Source: Eriocheir sinensis
Lineage: Eukaryota; Arthropoda; Malacostraca; Decapoda; Varunidae
Assembly (NCBI RefSeq): GCF_024679095.1
Contig: NC_066515.1
Span: forward strand, 23,169,717 to 23,233,716
Length of the DNA: 64,000 bases
Reading direction: 5' to 3'
Each line of letters opens with the position of its first letter. Within the stretch, counting starts at the first letter, position 1. The notes beneath the pieces were generated by a model. That model did no database searches, was not told the DNA's origin, and worked only from the letters and a program-made list of their open reading frames with translations. Shown in pieces: positions 63,732 through 64,000 of this stretch. The translations under genes and the position numbers were made by a program.

Positions 63732-63912
63732 AGACTGCCTACATAAGTTATTTAAGTTATTCGCAAGACATCAAAATCAACAAAAAAAAACTATACATAC
63801 ACAAAATAACGTTCTAATCACTCCTGTAGCAACGAAATAACACCCAATGCGAAATTATAATGAACTGATCCTTTACGCACTAACTATTGCTGCAGGAAGG
63901 TTGTTGCAGTGA

Positions 63913-64000
63913 CAGATGACTCAGCTTAATCCCTGTGAGGTCGGCGAGCCATTTGCAAGCAGCGACCACAACATTATCAGATGTGTCATAAATATTGAAG
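63913..64000 (+). pseudogene. LINE endonuclease-domain fragment, runs off the window
   Basis: The frame reads EVGEPFASSDHNIIRCVIN. The SDHNII block is the conserved C-terminal SDH motif of APE-type endonucleases in non-LTR retrotransposons, usually preceded by EPFG(T/S). A stop codon (TGA at 63910) sits just upstream in this frame, so the copy looks degenerate unless a frameshift lies there. The reverse-transcriptase part, if present, lies beyond the right edge. Confidence 0.65.

Overview
The window is nuclear DNA of an animal, most likely a decapod crustacean. This rests on extreme microsatellite density ((AG)n, (AC)n, (ACT)n, (GGA)n), fragments of LINEs and tRNA-derived SINEs, a short (CCTAA)3 tract, and a gene start with a Kozak ATG and a GT splice donor. 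The taxon is inferred from repeat character, not from a marker gene. Almost none of the long open frames are genes. They are low-complexity frames through purine-only or pyrimidine-only tracts, where stop codons rarely occur.

Layout. 1-6.3 kb: two adjacent tandem arrays of about 150 bp units, one purine-rich and one pyrimidine-rich, then (CA)n and (GA)n tracts. 6.3-15.7 kb: (ACT)n and (ACC)n blocks, purine tracts, fragments of one dispersed repeat family, a 76-nt tRNA-like sequence and a quiet AT-rich stretch. 15.73-24.46 kb: the main structure, an 8.7 kb foldback-type element with 202 bp terminal inverted repeats. Its interior is about 75 copies of a 97-98 bp AT-rich satellite, and the satellite flips orientation once, near the middle. 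24.5-35 kb: mixed unique sequence, local tandem duplications, (GGA)n/(GGT)n/(CT)n tracts and a LINE reverse-transcriptase fragment. 35.2-36.2 kb: the only convincing gene start. It has a cluster of CCAAT boxes, a duplicated E-box block and a 27-codon first coding exon ending in a consensus donor. 36.2-64 kb: probably first intron of that gene, or intron plus intergenic DNA, dominated by polypyrimidine and polypurine tandem repeats. Near its right end are a SINE and a LINE endonuclease fragment that runs off the window.

No operon-like or pathway relationship can be read here. The biological content is one gene start with its promoter, retroposon debris, an unusual foldback element, and many local tandem repeats whose units cluster between about 130 and 160 bp.
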